In this document: positions 38,625 through 47,605 of the stretch, piece by piece
Numbering within the stretch: position 1 is the first letter of the stretch
Layout: every line of letters begins with the position of its first letter
Program-made: the position numbers and the translations under genes
Source: Luteimonas gilva
GTDB lineage: Bacteria > Pseudomonadota > Gammaproteobacteria > Xanthomonadales > Xanthomonadaceae
DNA length: 64,000 bases
Assembly: GCF_005239095.1 (NCBI RefSeq)
Contig: NZ_SZUA01000003.1
Span: forward strand, 620,001 to 684,000
Reading direction: 5' to 3'
Notes under the pieces: model-generated
What the model was told of the DNA's origin: nothing
The model's database searches: none
What the model saw: only the letters and a program-made list of their open reading frames with translations

Positions 38625-39449
38625 TTAGGGAGCGGCGTTCGCGACGGCGAGCAATCCGGCGATCGAATCCGCCGGCACGCGCACGGACTTTCCTGTCGCT
38701 GCCAATTGCGGCTGCTTCTCGATCGGCAATTCCGGCTTGATCGCCGCATTCGGCGGCAGCAAGGCGAAATCCAATTCCAAATCGTTCGCTTTCGGCGCGG
38801 TGCCGACAATGCCGCGGTACAGCCGCGCCGCGATCATCACCGCGCCTTCCAGGCTCGCGTGGATGCCGTCGGAAAACATCGGCGTCGCGGGCTGGCGCTT
38901 GTCTTGTGCGCGCAGCATCTCGCCCAATTCGACGACTTCCGCGCCGCTGCTGCGAGAAACGAGGGTCTGCCCGCGATCCAAATTCTGCTGCCAAGCCGAA
39001 TCCGGCCCCCAAGTGCCGTACAGCAGCACCCGCGCGCCGCGCGATTTCGCCAAGTCGGCGAACTGCTTGTGCGCGCGTTCGCTGGCGCGGCAATCGGGTT
39101 CCTGGCGCCGCTGCGGGCTGGCCAGGCAGGCCAATACGCCGCCGCGTTCCTGCAGCACCACCACGTTCCATTTTTCTTCGCGGATCGCCTTCGCCGCGGC
39201 GCCGTCTTTCCAGCGTTCGGCGAGCGTGCCGCCGGGCGCGACGAAGGTGGCCGTTTCGATGACCGGGCCGCCCGCTTGCGCTTTCGACAATGCGTGCAGC
39301 AGGCCGGATACGTTCTGCACGTACACAAGGCTGTTGCCTACGAACAGCACGCGTTGCGTCGGCCGTTCGGAAGGAGGCGAGGCCGGCGCCGCGCCGGCGA
39401 TCAGCCAGCCGCCGATCAGCACCGCGGCGCAGCGGAGGGAGAGACGCAT
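38625..39449 (-). CDS. secreted SGNH/GDSL-family hydrolase
   Basis: Probable periplasmic esterase. 274 residues from ATG at 39449, with AGGAG well placed. Signal peptide to about residue 24 (GAAPASP). Block I is FVGNSL with nucleophile Ser40; a block III-like Asn lies in GNSLVYVQN; block V is D194-G-I-H197, giving the catalytic Asp and His. One Cys pair (LACLAS, DCRAS) may form a disulfide. Substrate unknown. Stands beside the FAD oxidase gene on the same strand with 37 bases between, possibly one transcript. Confidence 0.82.
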   Translation of the reverse strand: MRLSLRCAAVLIGGWLIAGAAPASPPSERPTQRVLFVGNSLVYVQNVSGLLHALSKAQAGGPVIETATFVAPGGTLAERWKDGAAAKAIREEKWNVVVLQERGGVLACLASPQRRQEPDCRASERAHKQFADLAKSRGARVLLYGTWGPDSAWQQNLDRGQTLVSRSSGAEVVELGEMLRAQDKRQPATPMFSDGIHASLEGAVMIAARLYRGIVGTAPKANDLELDFALLPPNAAIKPELPIEKQPQLAATGKSVRVPADSIAGLLAVANAAP

Positions 39450-39486
39450 GGCCGGCTCCTGCAAGCGCGGATCGCGCGTCCAGAAA

Positions 39487-40863
39487 CTAAGGCAGGACCT
39501 TGCCGGGGTTCAATAGGCCATTAGGGTCGAAAGCGGCTTTCACCGCGCGCATCGCCGCCAGCGTCGGCGCGTCGTACGCCCGGGCCATGAAATCGCGCTT
39601 GGCCAGGCCGATCCCGTGTTCGCCGGACAGCGTGCCGCCCAGTTCCAAGGTCAGCGCGAACAGGCGCGGCAAGGCGGCTTGGGCGCGCGCGTCCTGGCCG
39701 GCGTCGTCCGGGTCGTACAGGATGTTGGCGTGCAGATTGCCGTTGCCGGCATGGCCGAAAGCGACGATCGGCAGATCGAATTCGCGGGCCAGCGCTTGGA
39801 TGCCGTCGACCAGTTCCGGGATGCGCGACACCGGCACCACCACGTCTTCGTTGATCTTGCCCGGCGCGATGCTGCGCAGCGCCGGCGACAAGGCTTTGCG
39901 CGCCGCCCACAGTTTTTCGCTGGCGATTTCGTCAGGCGCGGTGTCGAGCGACAGCAAGCCTGCGCCGCGCGCTGCTTGCGCCAACACCGCGACCGCATGC
40001 GGCAACGTCGCCGCATCGCCGTCGGCTTCGATCATCAACAACGCGCCGGCATCGGGAATGTCGGCGCCGCCGACGTCGCGCGCCAGCTTGATGCAGGCCG
40101 AGTCCATGAATTCCAGCATCGCCGGCGTGTTCGGCTGGGCCATGATCCGCGCCGTCGCCGCGGCCGCGCTGGCGACGTCGGCGTACAGCGCACGCAGGCT
40201 GGCGCGATGCGGCGGCAGCGGCGCCAGTTTCAGCGTCGCTTCGACGATCAGGCCGAGCGTGCCCTCGCTGCCGATCAGCAGATGGGTGAGGTCGTAGCCG
40301 GTCGAGTTCTTGGTGGTCGCGCTGCCGCAATGGATCAAGTCGCCCGTGCCGGTGATCGCGGACAAGCCGAGCACGTTGTCGCGGGTGGCGCCGTATTTCA
40401 CCGTATGCGGGCCGCCGGCGTTGCAGGCGAGGTTGCCGCCGACGGTGCACAGCTCGGCGCTGGCCGGATCGGGCGGCCAGAACAGTCCGTGCGGTTTCAG
40501 CGCCTGCTGCAGTTCGCCGTTCAGCACGCCGGGCTCGACGATCGCGATCCGGTCTTCGGCGCGGATGTCGACGATGCGGTTCATGCGTTCGAACGACACC
40601 GCCACGCCGCCGGCGGTGGGCAGCGCGGCGCCGGTGCTGCTGGTGCCCGAGCCGCGCGCGACGATGGGCACGCGATGCGCGGCGCAAGCGCGCACGATCG
40701 CCTGCACCTGTTCGCGCGTGCGCGGCTTGGCGACGGCGTCGGGCAGGGCGGTGCGGCGCGAATTATCCGTGCCGTGCGCGCTGCGGTCGGCGTCGGATGC
40801 GGACCAACCGTCGCCGAGCAGGGCGGAGAGTTCTTCGACGAATGCGATGGGCAAAGCGACCAT
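39487..40863 (-). CDS. FAD-binding oxidoreductase, GlcD / D-2-hydroxyacid dehydrogenase type
   Basis: 458-residue flavoenzyme of the FAD_binding_4 / FAD-oxidase_C family. N-terminal PP-loop GSGTSSTGAALP (about 71-82), TVGGNLACNAGGPHTVKYG at the FAD pocket, LLIGSEGTLGL, and C-terminal GHAGNGNLHANIL and GEHGIGLAKRDF with metal-binding His. The family includes glycolate oxidase GlcD, D-lactate dehydrogenases and D-2-hydroxyglutarate dehydrogenase; substrate cannot be read here. No GlcE or GlcF partner genes adjoin, so a stand-alone D-lactate or D-2-hydroxyglutarate dehydrogenase is more likely. Start at 40863 matches the family; a start at 40950 would lie in a palindrome. Confidence 0.87.
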   Translation of the reverse strand: MVALPIAFVEELSALLGDGWSASDADRSAHGTDNSRRTALPDAVAKPRTREQVQAIVRACAAHRVPIVARGSGTSSTGAALPTAGGVAVSFERMNRIVDIRAEDRIAIVEPGVLNGELQQALKPHGLFWPPDPASAELCTVGGNLACNAGGPHTVKYGATRDNVLGLSAITGTGDLIHCGSATTKNSTGYDLTHLLIGSEGTLGLIVEATLKLAPLPPHRASLRALYADVASAAAATARIMAQPNTPAMLEFMDSACIKLARDVGGADIPDAGALLMIEADGDAATLPHAVAVLAQAARGAGLLSLDTAPDEIASEKLWAARKALSPALRSIAPGKINEDVVVPVSRIPELVDGIQALAREFDLPIVAFGHAGNGNLHANILYDPDDAGQDARAQAALPRLFALTLELGGTLSGEHGIGLAKRDFMARAYDAPTLAAMRAVKAAFDPNGLLNPGKVLP

Positions 40864-40870
40864 ATCGCTA

Positions 40871-40962
40871 TTGTAGGCTGGGTTGAGCGCAGCGAAACCC
40901 AGCATCGCGAGGTGTGATGGATGGCACCGCTGGGTTTCGCTGCGCTTCAACCCAGCCTACGG
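40871..40962. repeat. GTAG-type inverted repeat between yraN and FAD oxidase gene
   Basis: TTGTAGGCTGGGTTGAGCGC at 40871 faces GCGCTTCAACCCAGCCTACG near 40943-40962; arms of about 33 bases and about 25 bases between. The longest perfect-looking arms among the intergenic repeats. Confidence 0.82.
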
Positions 40963-40963
40963 A

Positions 40964-41344
40964 TCAAACATCGTCGCCGCGGAACGCGTCGCGCAGCCAA
41001 TTCAGGCGCGGCGCTGCGGGATCGCCATCGGCCTCGACCACGTCGAACCGGCACGCCGCATTCGCATAGGCAGGGTGCGCGAGCAGGAACGATTGCGCGG
41101 CGTGGACCAATTTGCGCCGCTTCGCCGCATCCACCGAGGCCGCGCCGCCGCCGAAGCGCGGATCCCGGCGGTAACGCACTTCGACGAAGACCAGGCTGCG
41201 TGCGCGCGCATCCCACATCACCAAATCGAGTTCGCCGCCGCGGAAATTCGCGTTGGCGGCGACGTCGGCCAGTCCGGATTTCAGCAGGAACGCGCGCGCC
41301 GCGGCTTCGACCGCCGCGCCGCGCCCGCGCCGGTCAACCGCCAC
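40964..41344 (-). CDS. yraN: YraN family protein (UPF0102)
   Basis: 126 residues of the restriction-endonuclease-like YraN family. Core motif visible: [10 protein letters not shown] (with the D...ExK-like catalytic geometry completed by LVFVEVRYR), then a basic stretch [15 protein letters not shown]. Biological role unknown. GTG start; overlaps the end of lpoA by 11 bases. The lpoA-yraN order beside divergent rsmI is the E. coli yraL-yraM-yraN order. Confidence 0.9.
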   Translation of the reverse strand: MAVDRRGRGAAVEAAARAFLLKSGLADVAANANFRGGELDLVMWDARARSLVFVEVRYRRDPRFGGGAASVDAAKRRKLVHAAQSFLLAHPAYANAACRFDVVEADGDPAAPRLNWLRDAFRGDDV

Positions 41345-42743
41345 TGCGTCCGGCAGGAACGACCAGGCCGCCGCTGAAGGTCGACCAGGCCGGCGTGCGG
41401 ATCACGTTGCCGAAACCGTCGATGCTCAGCTCGCCGGTGGCGCCTTTCACTTCGCCTTCCGCGCTGGTCGCCAAGCGTTCGAGATACGCAGCGATCATCC
41501 AGGCGTCGTAGCCGAACGCGAACAGGCGCGCCGCGCCGCCGCGTGCGGTCGGAAGCGTCTGTTCGGTCAGGCTCGCCGAAGGCAGGCCGGGCGTGCCGCG
41601 CACGCTCCACGCGTCGCTCGGGAAGATGATGCCGTCCAGTACCCGATCCTGTTCCGGCTTGCCGGTGCCCGAGGTCAACTGCGAGGTGGCCACCCGCGGC
41701 TTGCCGCCCAAGCCGGCGCCGGCAAGCAGCGGCACCAGCGGGCGCGCTTGGTTGCCTTTCACCGCGAGGAATACGGCGTCGATCGGGCCCTTGGCCACGG
41801 CGGCCTGCAACACCGGTCCGAAACCGTCCGCGGTTTCGCTGGTGGTAAGCGTGTCGGCCACCGTGCCGCCGCGTTCGCCGAAGCGCTCGCGGAAGGCTTC
41901 GGCGGCGCGCCGCATCGTGGCGTCGCCGCTGGTCAGCACCAGCACGTGGCGGATGCGGTTGGCGATCAGGTATTCGGCGGCGGAGATCGCTTCGTCTTCC
42001 GGCGCCAGCGAGAAACTGGCGTTGCCGGCCGGCGGCGCGACGTTGCCGCGGTTCAGCGCCAGCATCGGCACGCTCAGGTTGCCCTGATTGAACAAAGCGC
42101 TGACTTCGTCGCGGCCGAGCGGGCCGACCACGAAATCGCTGCCCTCGGCCGCGGCCTTGGCATAGGCCGCGACGGCGCCGCCCGGGGTGCCGGCGGTGTC
42201 GTAGAAATGGATGTCGGGACGCTGCCGGCGCTCGCCGTAATAACCGGCGAGCAATCCGTCGCGGACCGGCGCGGCGGCCGTGGCGAGACTGCCGGACAAA
42301 GGCAACAGCACGGCGAGCTTGTTCGGCGGACGATAGCCGTCGCGGTCGGCCGGCGCGCGCTTGCTCGTGTCGAAACCCCATTGCGCGCTGCGATCGAAAG
42401 GACGCGGCAGCGGCAGGCCGCGGCGCAGCAAGGCGCGGCCGGCGAAGTTGTAGAGCGGGTCGTCGGCCGCCAAGGCTTTGGCTTCGCGGGCCAGGGTCGC
42501 ATCGTCCAATCCGGACAGCAGTCGGTCGATCTGGCGCGCGTTGTCGATCTTCGCCTGACCGCTCAGCGCCGCATCGTTGCGCGCCAGCGCGCCGGCCTGC
42601 TGGATCGCCGCATTGTCGGAAGCCGCGGCGGGCTTGCCGTCCGGGCCGCTCACCTGCACCGTGGCGCAGCCGGCCAGCGAGGCCAACAGCGCGGCGGCCA
42701 GCCACAGGCGGGCGAGGGCGGTCCATCTCGTCGCTTTCCGCAT
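41334..42743 (-). CDS. lpoA: LpoA-like penicillin-binding protein activator lipoprotein
   Basis: Outer-membrane lipoprotein that in E. coli stimulates PBP1A. 469 residues against 678 in E. coli. Lipobox LAGC with Cys26. The C-terminal part is a periplasmic-binding-protein fold ([66 protein letters not shown]). The N-terminal helical TPR region, over 230 residues in E. coli, is cut to about 110 here, as far as I can tell. Divergent from rsmI with 60 bases between. Confidence 0.9.
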   Translation of the reverse strand: MRKATRWTALARLWLAAALLASLAGCATVQVSGPDGKPAAASDNAAIQQAGALARNDAALSGQAKIDNARQIDRLLSGLDDATLAREAKALAADDPLYNFAGRALLRRGLPLPRPFDRSAQWGFDTSKRAPADRDGYRPPNKLAVLLPLSGSLATAAAPVRDGLLAGYYGERRQRPDIHFYDTAGTPGGAVAAYAKAAAEGSDFVVGPLGRDEVSALFNQGNLSVPMLALNRGNVAPPAGNASFSLAPEDEAISAAEYLIANRIRHVLVLTSGDATMRRAAEAFRERFGERGGTVADTLTTSETADGFGPVLQAAVAKGPIDAVFLAVKGNQARPLVPLLAGAGLGGKPRVATSQLTSGTGKPEQDRVLDGIIFPSDAWSVRGTPGLPSASLTEQTLPTARGGAARLFAFGYDAWMIAAYLERLATSAEGEVKGATGELSIDGFGNVIRTPAWSTFSGGLVVPAGRSGG

Positions 42744-42803
42744 CTTCGCGGGTCCGGTTATGAAGAACGGCTAGGATTCTACCCGCGCAGCTCTGGAGAG
42801 ACG

Positions 42804-43652
42804 ATGTCCGCCCATCCCCCGCTGAACGGCACGGCCGCTTCCGGCACCTTGTTCGTGGTCGCCACGCCGATCGGCAATCTCGCCGATCTGAGCCCGCGCG
42901 CACTGGAAACGCTGAAGCGCGCGGATGCGATCTGCGCCGAAGACACGCGGCATACGCGCCAGTTGCTGGCCCATTTCGGGGTCGAACGGCCGCTGCTGGC
43001 GCTGCATGAGCACAACGAGGACGAGATGGCCGATCGCCTGGTCGGGCGTTTGCGCGCGGGCGAATCGCTGGCGCTGGTGTCCGACGCGGGCACGCCGCTG
43101 GTCAGCGATCCCGGCTACCGCCTGGTGCGCGCGGCGCGCGCGGCGGGGATTAAGGTCAGTCCCGTGCCCGGCGCCAGCGCGCTGATCGCCGCGCTCAGCG
43201 TGGCCGGATTGCCCAGCGACCGTTTCGTGTTCGAAGGCTTCCTGCCGGCGAAAGCGGTCGCCCGCCGCGAGCGCTTGTCGCAGCTCGCGGGCGAGCCGCG
43301 GACTTTGGTGTTCTACGAATCCGCGCACCGCATCGAAGAAACCTTGGCCGACGCCGCGGCCGCGTTCGGCGCGCAACGCCCGGCGGCGATCGCGCGCGAG
43401 CTGACCAAATTGTTCGAGACCGTGCTCGACGGCGCGTTGTCGGATCTGCAAGCGCGCGTCGCCGGCGACCCGAACCAGCGCAAAGGCGAATTCGTATTGC
43501 TGGTGCAAGGCGCCGGCGAAGACGCCGACGCCAAGATCGCCGAAGGCCGCCGCGTCTACGCCAAGCTCAGCGAGCATTTGCCGCCGTCGACGGCGGCGAA
43601 GTTGGCCGCCGAATTGACCGGCGCGCCGCGCAAGGCGCTGTATGGTGGATAG
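42804..43652 (+). CDS. rsmI: 16S rRNA (cytidine1402-2'-O)-methyltransferase
   Basis: Methylates the 2'-O of C1402 in the ribosomal P site. 282 residues. SPOUT-unrelated tetrapyrrole-methylase fold: VVATPIGNLADLSPRAL near the start, AEDTRHTRQLL, SDAGTPLVSDPGYRLV, PVPGASALIAALSVAGLP and FYESAHRIEETL. ATG follows GGAGAG. Its end overlaps the chrA-like gene by 11 bases. RsmH, which adds the N4-methyl group at the same C1402, is in the dcw cluster 3.8 kb away. Confidence 0.95.
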   Translation: MSAHPPLNGTAASGTLFVVATPIGNLADLSPRALETLKRADAICAEDTRHTRQLLAHFGVERPLLALHEHNEDEMADRLVGRLRAGESLALVSDAGTPLVSDPGYRLVRAARAAGIKVSPVPGASALIAALSVAGLPSDRFVFEGFLPAKAVARRERLSQLAGEPRTLVFYESAHRIEETLADAAAAFGAQRPAAIARELTKLFETVLDGALSDLQARVAGDPNQRKGEFVLLVQGAGEDADAKIAEGRRVYAKLSEHLPPSTAAKLAAELTGAPRKALYGG

Positions 43653-44856
43653 CGCGGACGAGGATGATCGCGATCGCGCCTGGACGATCTTCCTCGTCTT
43701 CCTGCGGCTGGGCCTGACTTCGTTCGGCGGCCCGATCGCGCATCTGGGCTATTTCCGCGAAGAATTCGTCGCGCGCCGGCGCTGGCTTTCGGAAAGCCGC
43801 TATACGGACCTGATCGCGTTGAGCCAGTTTCTGCCCGGGCCGGCGAGCAGCCAAGTCGGCATGGCGGTCGGCCTGACGCGCGGCGGTTTGCGCGGCGCGT
43901 TCGCGGCGTGGTTGGGATTCACCGCGCCGTCGGCGATCGCGATGATCCTGTTCGCGTTGGCGGCCTCGCGATGGGGCATGCAATGGCCGGCAGGCGCGGT
44001 GCGCGGCCTGTTGTTGGCGGCGGTGGCCGTGGTCGCGCAGGCGGTGTGGAGCATGGCGCGCACGTTGTGTCCGGATGCGCCGCGCATCGCCATCGCGTTG
44101 TCGGCGGCGGCGGTCGCGCTGCTGCGCCCCGATGTCTGGGGCCAGGTCGGCACGATCGCGATCGGCGCCATCGCCGGGCTTGCGCTGTTCGCGCGCAAGC
44201 CGGTCGCACCGCACGCTGCGGATCCGCCGATGCGCGTATCGCGGCGGGTCGGGGCATGGGCGCTGGCGTCCTTCTTCGTATTGCTGTTCGCATTGCCCTT
44301 GCTGGCCCGACTTTGGCCGACGCCGGAACTGAAGATCTTCGCCGCGTTCTACCGCGCGGGCTCCTTGGTGTTCGGCGGCGGGCATGTCGTGTTGCCGTTG
44401 TTGCAGACGGCCGTCGTGCCGACCGGGTGGATGTCCGACGACGCCTTCCTGGCGGGCTACGGCGCGGCGCAGGCGATGCCCGGACCTTTGTTCACTTTCT
44501 CCGCTTATCTCGGCGCGGCGATGTCCGCCGGACCGGGCGGTTGGCTCGGCGGCTTGCTGTGCCTGATCGCGATTTTTCTGCCGTCGTTCTTGTTGGTCGT
44601 CGGCGTGCTGCCGTTCTGGAGCGCGCTGCGTCGCAATGCGTTCGCTCAGGCGGCGCTGAACGGCGTCAACGCCGCGGTGGTCGGTCTGCTGCTGGCGGCG
44701 CTGTATCGGCCGGTTTGGGTCAGCGCGGTGCACGATCTCGTGGATGTGGCTTTGGTCGCGATCGGGATCGTCGCCTTGATCCGATGGAAGCTGCCTTCGT
44801 GGGCGATCGTGCTGGGGGTGGCTTTGACGAGTTATATCGTGGGCGGATTGGGTTGA
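43642..44856 (+). CDS. chrA: chromate transporter (CHR) family membrane protein
   Basis: 404-residue inner-membrane protein with two homologous halves, as in long CHR proteins. Each half starts with a family motif: FLRLGLTSFGGPIAHLGYFR (about 19-38) and FYRAGSLVFGGGHVVLPLL (about 235-253); QFLPGPASSQVG and AQAMPGPLFTF are the paired PGP motifs. ChrA of Pseudomonas exports chromate; whether this copy does is not shown. It overlaps rsmI by 11 bases and stands before rnpB. Confidence 0.9.
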   Translation: MVDSADEDDRDRAWTIFLVFLRLGLTSFGGPIAHLGYFREEFVARRRWLSESRYTDLIALSQFLPGPASSQVGMAVGLTRGGLRGAFAAWLGFTAPSAIAMILFALAASRWGMQWPAGAVRGLLLAAVAVVAQAVWSMARTLCPDAPRIAIALSAAAVALLRPDVWGQVGTIAIGAIAGLALFARKPVAPHAADPPMRVSRRVGAWALASFFVLLFALPLLARLWPTPELKIFAAFYRAGSLVFGGGHVVLPLLQTAVVPTGWMSDDAFLAGYGAAQAMPGPLFTFSAYLGAAMSAGPGGWLGGLLCLIAIFLPSFLLVVGVLPFWSALRRNAFAQAALNGVNAAVVGLLLAALYRPVWVSAVHDLVDVALVAIGIVALIRWKLPSWAIVLGVALTSYIVGGLG

Positions 44857-44919
44857 TGCCGCGGACAGGCGGCTAACGACCATACATCGGCCATCAAGCC
44901 ATGAACGGCGGGTTGGTGA

Positions 44920-44925
44920 GACAAT
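44920..44925 (+). promoter_or_regulatory. candidate -10 for rnpB
   Basis: GACAAT at 44920-44925, ending five bases before the first base of the P1 helix, the correct distance for the transcription start. A clear -35 is not seen. Confidence 0.4.
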
Positions 44926-44929
44926 GCCC

Positions 44930-45285
44930 GCGGCGGAGCCGGCCAGACAGTCGCGTCACTCGCAAGGGTGCCGAGGAAAGTCCGGGCTCCACAGGGCACG
45001 GTGCCAGGTAACGCCTGGGCGGCGCGAGCCGACGGAAAGTGCAACAGAAAGATACCGCCTATGTCGGAGCGATCCGGCAGGTAAGGGTGAAATGGTGCGG
45101 TAAGAGCGCACCGCGAGTCCGGCAACGGACCGGCACGGCAAACCCCACCGGGAGCAAGACCAAATAGGGAGACTATGCCGCGGCCCGCGGTGTCTCCGGG
45201 TAGGTTGCTCGAGCGTAGCGGCGACGCTGCGCCTAGAGGAATGGCTGTCCACGACAGAACCCGGCTTATCGGCCGGCTCCGCCGC
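44930..45285 (+). ncRNA. rnpB: RNase P RNA (class A)
   Basis: RNA subunit of RNase P, which matures tRNA 5' ends. The outer P1 helix pairs GCGGCGGAGCCGGCC (44930-44944) with GGCCGGCTCCGCCGC (45271-45285). Diagnostic conserved blocks follow in order: CCAGACAGTCGC, GAGGAAAGTCCGGGCTCC, ACAGAAAGATACCGCC, AAGGGTGAAA, AGAGCGCACCG, GGCAAACCCCACCGGGAGCA, ATAGGG and ACAGAACCCGGCTTA. The length of 356 fits. TTTTT follows the last base, so P1 may also act as the terminator. Confidence 0.97.
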
Positions 45286-45373
45286 TTTTTCAATGCTACG
45301 CATTGAAAAACCCCCGAATTTTGCGAAGCAATTTGGGCCCCGCTATGCGCTTCCAATTCCCGCGCTGTCGCGC

Positions 45374-45394
45374 GCCCCCTTTGTTAAAGGGGGC
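45374..45394. repeat. GCCCCCTTT hairpin after rnpB
   Basis: GCCCCCTTT, GTT, AAAGGGGGC: a perfect 9-bp stem. Same core as the hairpin at about 25945-25964 next to pyrF. Confidence 0.65.
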
Positions 45395-45524
45395 TGTTCG
45401 TTTCATGAGGGTTCGTCGCTAGGCTTGCTTCGCGATGCGCGATGCGCGAGCGACGAATCGCGGAATCGATGTTGCTGAGTTTCACCGCGTTCGAGCCGAT
45501 GTTACGCATCTTCGGAAGAATCGT

Positions 45525-45824
45525 ATGCGCATGTTTCCTTACACCATCGACGATGCCATCGAATCGCCGAAACGAGCGTGCGTCGAAGTCACCATCGAAT
45601 TCCCTGCCGGCAAGCGTTGGTTGTTCTTCATTACGCCCGATCAGTTGGCGTCGGCGGGCGACTACGCAGAAGCAACCGGTGTTCGCGTGCATCTGGGCGA
45701 GAAGCACATGATCATCGTCAGCGAACTCACTCCTGCCGTCATCGATACAGTGCTGAGGCAATTAGCCGCCGACGGCGAGTTGGAGGATAGGACGATCGCT
45801 TACGACGGAGAGGCCGATGCCTAG
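45525..45824 (+). CDS. uncharacterised small protein
   Basis: 99 residues, not a family I can name. ATG at 45525 has GGAAGA just upstream; the frame is open from 45435 but the first part looks non-coding. Sequence: TIDDAIESPKRACVEVTIEFPAGKR, then WLFFITPDQLASAGDY, GVRVHLGEKHMIIVSEL and an acidic C-terminus. I have an impression of similar proteins in Xanthomonadaceae, with a conserved FxTPxxLAxxGD block and HMIVV block, but cannot cite one. No signal or membrane segment. Surrounding DNA is visibly AT-richer than the rest. Orientation and position between rnpB and mraZ give no functional hint. Confidence 0.6.
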   Translation: MRMFPYTIDDAIESPKRACVEVTIEFPAGKRWLFFITPDQLASAGDYAEATGVRVHLGEKHMIIVSELTPAVIDTVLRQLAADGELEDRTIAYDGEADA

Positions 45825-46090
45825 AAATCGATATCGTCCTAGATTTGTTGCCAGTCGAATTTCTACCGCAGAATACGTCCTATTTTCAGGACAATTCCTT
45901 CGCCTCACGCAAATGCTGCGCCGCAACAGAACTGCGACCGCCGTCGCCGTTCGCTCGTCTCTAGTCGACTGAGATTCGCCAAATCTCAAAATTTGAGACG
46001 AAACAGCAGCTTGTGGATAAAGCTTGAACAAGTCTCTGAAGTTTGCTGCAAGTCCTTGACGCGCCTAGCGAAATTCAGCTTTGAAAGTTG
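45825..46090. other. AT-rich region upstream of the dcw promoter
   Basis: No gene is seen. It holds the hairpin GTCCT-ATTTTC-AGGAC (45877-45892), the 15-base palindrome TCTCAAAATTTGAGA (45984-45998) and TGTGGATAA (46012-46020). Base composition is clearly lower in GC than the flanking genes. Together with the promoter part, the gap between the small gene and mraZ is 375 bases. Confidence 0.6.
46012..46020 (-). promoter_or_regulatory. DnaA-box sequence upstream of mraZ
   Basis: TTATCCACA on the minus strand, an exact copy of the strongest E. coli DnaA box. It is a single site 14 bases past a 15-base palindrome and 71 bases before the candidate mraZ -35. Binding by DnaA is inference from the sequence alone. 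Confidence 0.45.
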
Positions 46091-46119
46091 TTGACAACCC
46101 TTTGGACGACTCCTAAGGT
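46091..46119 (+). promoter_or_regulatory. candidate dcw promoter (Pmra-like)
   Basis: Perfect -35 TTGACA (46091-46096), 17-base spacer and TAAGGT (46114-46119). It starts the whole mraZ-ftsA run, about 80 bases before the mraZ start codon. The -10 is poor (three of six), so an activator may help or the strength may be moderate. Confidence 0.6.
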
Positions 46120-46152
46120 GGCGTCTCGTGGGAAAACCGGGAGTTTCGTGGT
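46118..46152 (+). promoter_or_regulatory. MraZ-box-like repeats over the transcription start
   Basis: TGG triplets at 46119, 46129 and 46149 with CGGGA at 46138: TGGCG, TGGGA, CGGGA, TGGTT at roughly one helical turn. MraZ is known to bind spaced TGGGN repeats and to repress its own operon. The array overlaps the predicted -10 and start, fitting repression. Confidence 0.55.
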
Positions 46153-46199
46153 TTTCCGGCGCTGAAGCCCGCCGAAGACGGGCAAGACCGGACGGGTTT

Positions 46200-46646
46200 G
46201 TGTTCCAGGGCGAGACCGCGATCACGATCGACGACAAGGGCCGGCTGGCGATCCCGACCAGTTACCGGGACCTTGTCGCGCGCGAGTGCGGTAACCGCCT
46301 GGTCATCACCTACAACCCGTTCGAGGCCGGCAGCCTTTACCTCTATCCGCAGCCGGTTTGGGAGCGCGTGCGCGACCAGATCAATGCGCTGCCGCGGACC
46401 AAATCGGTCAGCCGCAATCTGCAGCTCAAGTTGGTCGGCGCGGCGAGTTTCGTCGAGCCCGACGGCAGCGGGCGGATCAGCGTGCCGGCCAGCCACCGCA
46501 ACGCGGTCGGCATCGAGAAAAAAGCCGTGCTGCTGGGCATGGGCGACAAATTCGAATTGTGGAGCGAGCAGGCTCACCACGCGCAGATCCGCCGGACGCT
46601 CGGCGACGAGGATCTGGGCGAGGACATGCTCGATTTGCAGCTGTGA
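46200..46646 (+). CDS. mraZ: transcriptional regulator MraZ
   Basis: AbrB-like DNA-binding protein that represses the dcw operon in E. coli. 148 residues from GTG at 46200 ([15 protein letters not shown]), which matches family N-termini; the frame stays open to 46128 but that part overlaps the proposed operator and 5' leader. Two tandem MraZ/AbrB domains, each with a D/S-x-K/S-G-R-x-x-x-P motif ([17 protein letters not shown]). The stop overlaps the GTG of rsmH. Confidence 0.93.
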   Translation: MFQGETAITIDDKGRLAIPTSYRDLVARECGNRLVITYNPFEAGSLYLYPQPVWERVRDQINALPRTKSVSRNLQLKLVGAASFVEPDGSGRISVPASHRNAVGIEKKAVLLGMGDKFELWSEQAHHAQIRRTLGDEDLGEDMLDLQL

Positions 46647-47605
46647 CGGGCGGTGGCGCGGACATCCGGTCCGCCCACCTTCCGGTGCCGCATTTACCTG
46701 TGATGTTCGAGCAGGTCATGGAAGGGCTGCGGGTGGTGGAGAACGGAACCTATTTGGACGGCACGTTCGGGCGCGGCGGTCATGCGCGCGGAGTGCTGGG
46801 GAGGCTCGGCGCGGGAGGAAGGCTGCTGCTGATGGACAAGGATCCCGAGGCGATCGCCGCGGCCGAACGCGAGTTCGGCACGGATCCCCGCGTCTCGATC
46901 CGCCGCGGCAGCTTCGCCGACCTCGCGCGCTGGGACGCGGTTCGCGCCGGCCTGGACGGCATCCTGTTCGATTTGGGCGTGTCTTCGCCGCAGCTGGATG
47001 TGGCCGAACGCGGCTTCAGCTTCGGCAAGGACGGCCCGCTCGACATGCGCATGGACCCCGACGCCGGCGAAAGCGCCGCGCAGTGGCTGGCGCGCGCCGA
47101 CGAGCGCGAGATCGCCGATGTGCTGTGGACCTACGGCGAAGAGCGGATGAGCCGCAAAATCGCCCGCGCCATCGTCGCGCGACGCGCGCAGCAGCCGATC
47201 GAGCGCACCGCCGACTTGGCGCAGCTGATCGCCTCGGCGATGCCGCGCGGCAAGCAGGACATCCACCCCGCTACGCGCTCGTTCCAAGCGATCCGGATCT
47301 ACGTCAACCGCGAGCTGGCCGATTTGGAAACCGGCCTGGACGCCGCCTACGCCGCGTTGAAGCCGCAAGGACGGCTGGCGGTGATCAGCTTCCATTCGCT
47401 GGAAGACCGCATCGTCAAGCGCTTCATCGCCGCGCGCGCCAAAGCGCCGCCGGCCAACCGCCGTTTGCCCGTCGCCGAAACGTTCGTGCCGACTTTGCGC
47501 GCGATCGGCGACGCGCAGAAGGCCGATACCGCGGAAGTGGCGTCCAATCCGCGCTCGCGCAGCGCGGTGCTGCGCGTAGCCGAGAAGCTGGAGGCCGCCG
47601 CATGA
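46643..47605 (+). CDS. rsmH: 16S rRNA (cytosine1402-N4)-methyltransferase
   Basis: Methylates N4 of C1402. 320 residues from GTG at 46643 overlapping the mraZ stop. SAM pocket [35 protein letters not shown], and [15 protein letters not shown] near the C-terminus. Classical second gene of the dcw cluster. Overlaps ftsL by ATGA. Confidence 0.97.
   Translation: MTGGGADIRSAHLPVPHLPVMFEQVMEGLRVVENGTYLDGTFGRGGHARGVLGRLGAGGRLLLMDKDPEAIAAAEREFGTDPRVSIRRGSFADLARWDAVRAGLDGILFDLGVSSPQLDVAERGFSFGKDGPLDMRMDPDAGESAAQWLARADEREIADVLWTYGEERMSRKIARAIVARRAQQPIERTADLAQLIASAMPRGKQDIHPATRSFQAIRIYVNRELADLETGLDAAYAALKPQGRLAVISFHSLEDRIVKRFIAARAKAPPANRRLPVAETFVPTLRAIGDAQKADTAEVASNPRSRSAVLRVAEKLEAAA

Noticed and set aside
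41253-43652. 799-codon plus-strand frame ending as RsmI
   Set aside because: The part before 42804 is antisense to lpoA; RsmI begins at ATG 42804 with a good ribosome site.
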